From positions 1 through 7,433 of the forward strand of contig NIUZ01000124.1 of NCBI GenBank assembly GCA_002254285.1: a DNA stretch of 7,433 nt, written 5' to 3'. The DNA comes from Bacteroidetes bacterium 4572_112. GTDB lineage: Bacteria; Bacteroidota; Bacteroidia; Bacteroidales; UBA1556. The number at the start of each line of letters is the position of its first letter. Within the stretch, counting starts at the first letter, position 1. Below, piece after piece: positions 6,507 through 7,433 of this stretch. The notes under the pieces were generated by a model. The model saw nothing but the letters and a program-made list of their open reading frames with translations, had not been told where the DNA came from and made no database searches. The position numbers and the translations under genes were made by a program.

Positions 6507-6570
6507 TTTTATTTTCAGGAGTTTACTTTTCGCCTGCCTGTTGGCAGACAGGTAAATGACTAAAATAAAA
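6507..6570. repeat. Imperfect inverted repeat centred on a GC-rich hairpin
   Basis: The centre is CCTGCCTG (6533-6540), loop TTGG, CAGACAGG (6545-6552). Further out, TTTAC (6522-6526) faces GTAAA (6552-6556), and TTTTATTTT (6507-6515) faces AAAATAAAA (6562-6570). The left side carries a few extra bases, so the arms are uneven. The nested symmetry suggests a small non-coding element rather than a simple terminator. The inner hairpin keeps the same arms, with the same G-U position, as the copy at 6469-6494. Confidence 0.55.
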
Positions 6571-6611
6571 TACGAGTATAACGAAGTTATTGGCTTTTAT
6601 TATTACCACTA

Positions 6612-7388
6612 TTAATTAGTGGCAATACCCTTTTTAAACTTAGTAGTTTTAATAAGTTCACCATCTTTATTAAATTCGAGCCATTTGCCGCTTTTTAGTC
6701 CGTTTTTAAACGATCCTTGTAATTTTATTTTTCCATTATCAAAATACTCTTTAAATTCTCCAATCTTAATATCATTTTTATATAATTTTACGCTACGTAA
6801 TGTGTCGTTAGCATGATATGTATATTGATTTCCATCAAAAATGCCATTTGAATAATTGTATTGAGCAATTAGTTTCTTTTCTGTATTATACCATTTTGCA
6901 ACGCCATCTTTTAAGCCATTTTTGTAATTACTTTCTTCTTGAATTCCGCCTCTTTCGTAGTAAATTATTTTTTCGCCATCGAGCGAACCATTTTTATAAT
7001 TCTCAATTAGTTTTGGTTTACCACCAATAGCAAAAACTATCTTTTTCCCCGAAAGGCTATCATTTTTATATTGCGCCTGCTCAACAATATATCCTCTTTT
7101 ACTAATTTTTAAATACAATCCATCTTTTTGTCCTTTATTGTAATATTCTACAATATGAATCTGACCAGTTTCAAAAAAAGTAGTCCAGTTTCCTGTCTTT
7201 AAATTATTTTTGTAATACCCTGATACTGACATCTTCCCTTGTTTTTCGGTATGGAGTCCATCAGGTATTGTATCTGTGTTAGCATTTGTTTCTTGCGCAT
7301 TTATAAATAAGGTGCTAAATAAAAATACAATCGCCAAAAAACCACAACGCAAATTGAACACTACGACTATTTGGCTGCTTATTTCCAT
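6612..7388 (-). CDS. Exported MORN-repeat protein (MORN_2 / YwqK-like)
   Basis: A 258-residue protein made almost entirely of tandem MORN-variant repeats (Pfam PF07661 type). From about residue 57 there are eight units of roughly 24 residues, each beginning Y/F-K-N-G/N-x-x-x-G and continuing with an aromatic stretch and 'xxGxI/L'. Clear units start at YKNNLKTGNW (59), YYNKGQKDG (82), YKNDSLSG (107), YKNGSLDG (131), YKNGLKDG (155), YSNGIFDG (179), YKNDIKIG (203) and FKNGLKSGKW (227). The N-terminus has a hydrophobic segment ending in INAQ (about 16-32), so it is exported. The ATG at 7388 gives an unusually long region before it; a TTG at codon 13 would give a tighter signal peptide. Such proteins are often labelled 'YwqK family antitoxin', but no toxin gene is visible and the label says little; the repeats probably form an extended beta-rich surface for binding. 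Partner and role unknown. The stop codon sits inside a 6-bp hairpin (6606-6622). Confidence 0.85.
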   Translation of the reverse strand: MEISSQIVVVFNLRCGFLAIVFLFSTLFINAQETNANTDTIPDGLHTEKQGKMSVSGYYKNNLKTGNWTTFFETGQIHIVEYYNKGQKDGLYLKISKRGYIVEQAQYKNDSLSGKKIVFAIGGKPKLIENYKNGSLDGEKIIYYERGGIQEESNYKNGLKDGVAKWYNTEKKLIAQYNYSNGIFDGNQYTYHANDTLRSVKLYKNDIKIGEFKEYFDNGKIKLQGSFKNGLKSGKWLEFNKDGELIKTTKFKKGIATN

Positions 7389-7430
7389 GCGCTTAGTCGT
7401 ATTAATACCATATTAATTGACTTTAGTCGT
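7363..7430. promoter_or_regulatory. Operator-like repeat cluster around the MORN-gene start
   Basis: TTAGTCGT occurs twice in direct orientation (7393-7400 and 7423-7430), 30 bases apart. Between them is a perfect inverted repeat, ATTAATA (7401-7407) and TATTAAT (7411-7417) with spacer CCA. A third, inverted copy of the core, ACGACTA (7363-7369), lies just inside the coding sequence. The repeats start 5 bases upstream of the ATG, where a regulator or an mRNA structure would act. No transcription factor can be named. Confidence 0.4.
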
Positions 7431-7433
7431 GAT

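Larger units (their letters stand above)
6431..6611. other. 181-base gene-free gap with repeat elements
   Basis: No convincing gene in any frame. The gap separates the SulP remnant from the stop codon of the MORN-repeat gene. It contains two GC-rich hairpins (6469-6494 and 6533-6552), which lie at one arm and in the centre of a longer imperfect inverted structure, and AT-rich flanks. The GC-rich patches differ clearly from the AT-rich surroundings. No TAnnTTTG box was found on the minus strand. Confidence 0.6.

Noticed and set aside
6030..6563. Plus-strand open frame of 177 codons opposite the SulP gene
   Set aside because: It is the antisense shadow of the SulP coding sequence and the repeat region. 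The minus strand has clear family motifs, while the plus-strand product is low-complexity and matches nothing I recognise.
6577..6590. TATAACGAAGTTAT resembles one arm of a loxP site
   Set aside because: It has an extra base compared with the loxP arm, there is no partner arm in inverse orientation at 8 bases, and no recombinase gene is visible. Treated as chance.
6606..6622. Hairpin CCACTA/TAGTGG over the MORN-gene stop codon as a terminator
   Set aside because: The stem is only 6 bp and the following minus-strand sequence is TAATAATAAAA, not a T-tract, so it does not qualify as an intrinsic terminator.
6612..7388. Toxin-antitoxin system suggested by the 'YwqK antitoxin' label often given to MORN_2 proteins
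   Set aside because: The protein has an export signal and no neighbouring small toxin-like gene is visible, so there is no support for an antitoxin role here.

Overview
The window is AT-rich and every gene I can support lies on the minus strand, so transcription runs from position 7433 down to 1. Several features point to a member of the Bacteroidota. Exported proteins have signal peptides ending in a '...AQ' cleavage pattern, translation leaders are A/T-rich without Shine-Dalgarno motifs, minus-strand boxes of the form TAnnTTTG lie upstream of three genes, and there is a MORN/YwqK-type repeat protein. I cannot name a genus.

Layout in transcription order: (1) an exported MORN-repeat protein (7388-6612), preceded by an operator-like cluster of repeats at the window edge; (2) a 181-base gap (6431-6611) filled by two GC-rich hairpins of one short palindromic family; (3) the C-terminal half of a SulP anion transporter with its STAS domain (6430-5510), whose N-terminal half is missing exactly where the repeats begin; (4) a beta-carbonic anhydrase (5441-4794) followed by a strong hairpin terminator; (5) a short-chain dehydrogenase (4651-3854) and an exported esterase (3815-3003), 38 bases apart and probably cotranscribed; (6) another copy of the palindromic repeat, flanked by 9-base direct repeats (2942-3001); (7) shikimate dehydrogenase AroE (2922-2188) and a COG2509-type FAD-dependent dehydrogenase (2110-569); (8) a small BFD-like [2Fe-2S] protein gene (478-302) with a stop codon at codon 2, followed by a terminator; (9) the first 45 codons of a possible exported protein running off the window (137-1).

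Functionally this is mostly ordinary chromosomal housekeeping sequence. The SulP plus carbonic anhydrase pair would normally be read as a bicarbonate uptake and interconversion unit, but the transporter looks broken. The FAD dehydrogenase and the adjacent small iron-sulfur protein could be redox partners, but the latter also looks broken. I found no phage, CRISPR, transposase, tRNA or rRNA, and no clearly new multi-gene system. The best leads are the two damaged genes, the short palindromic repeats at gene boundaries, and the repeat cluster upstream of the MORN-repeat gene.
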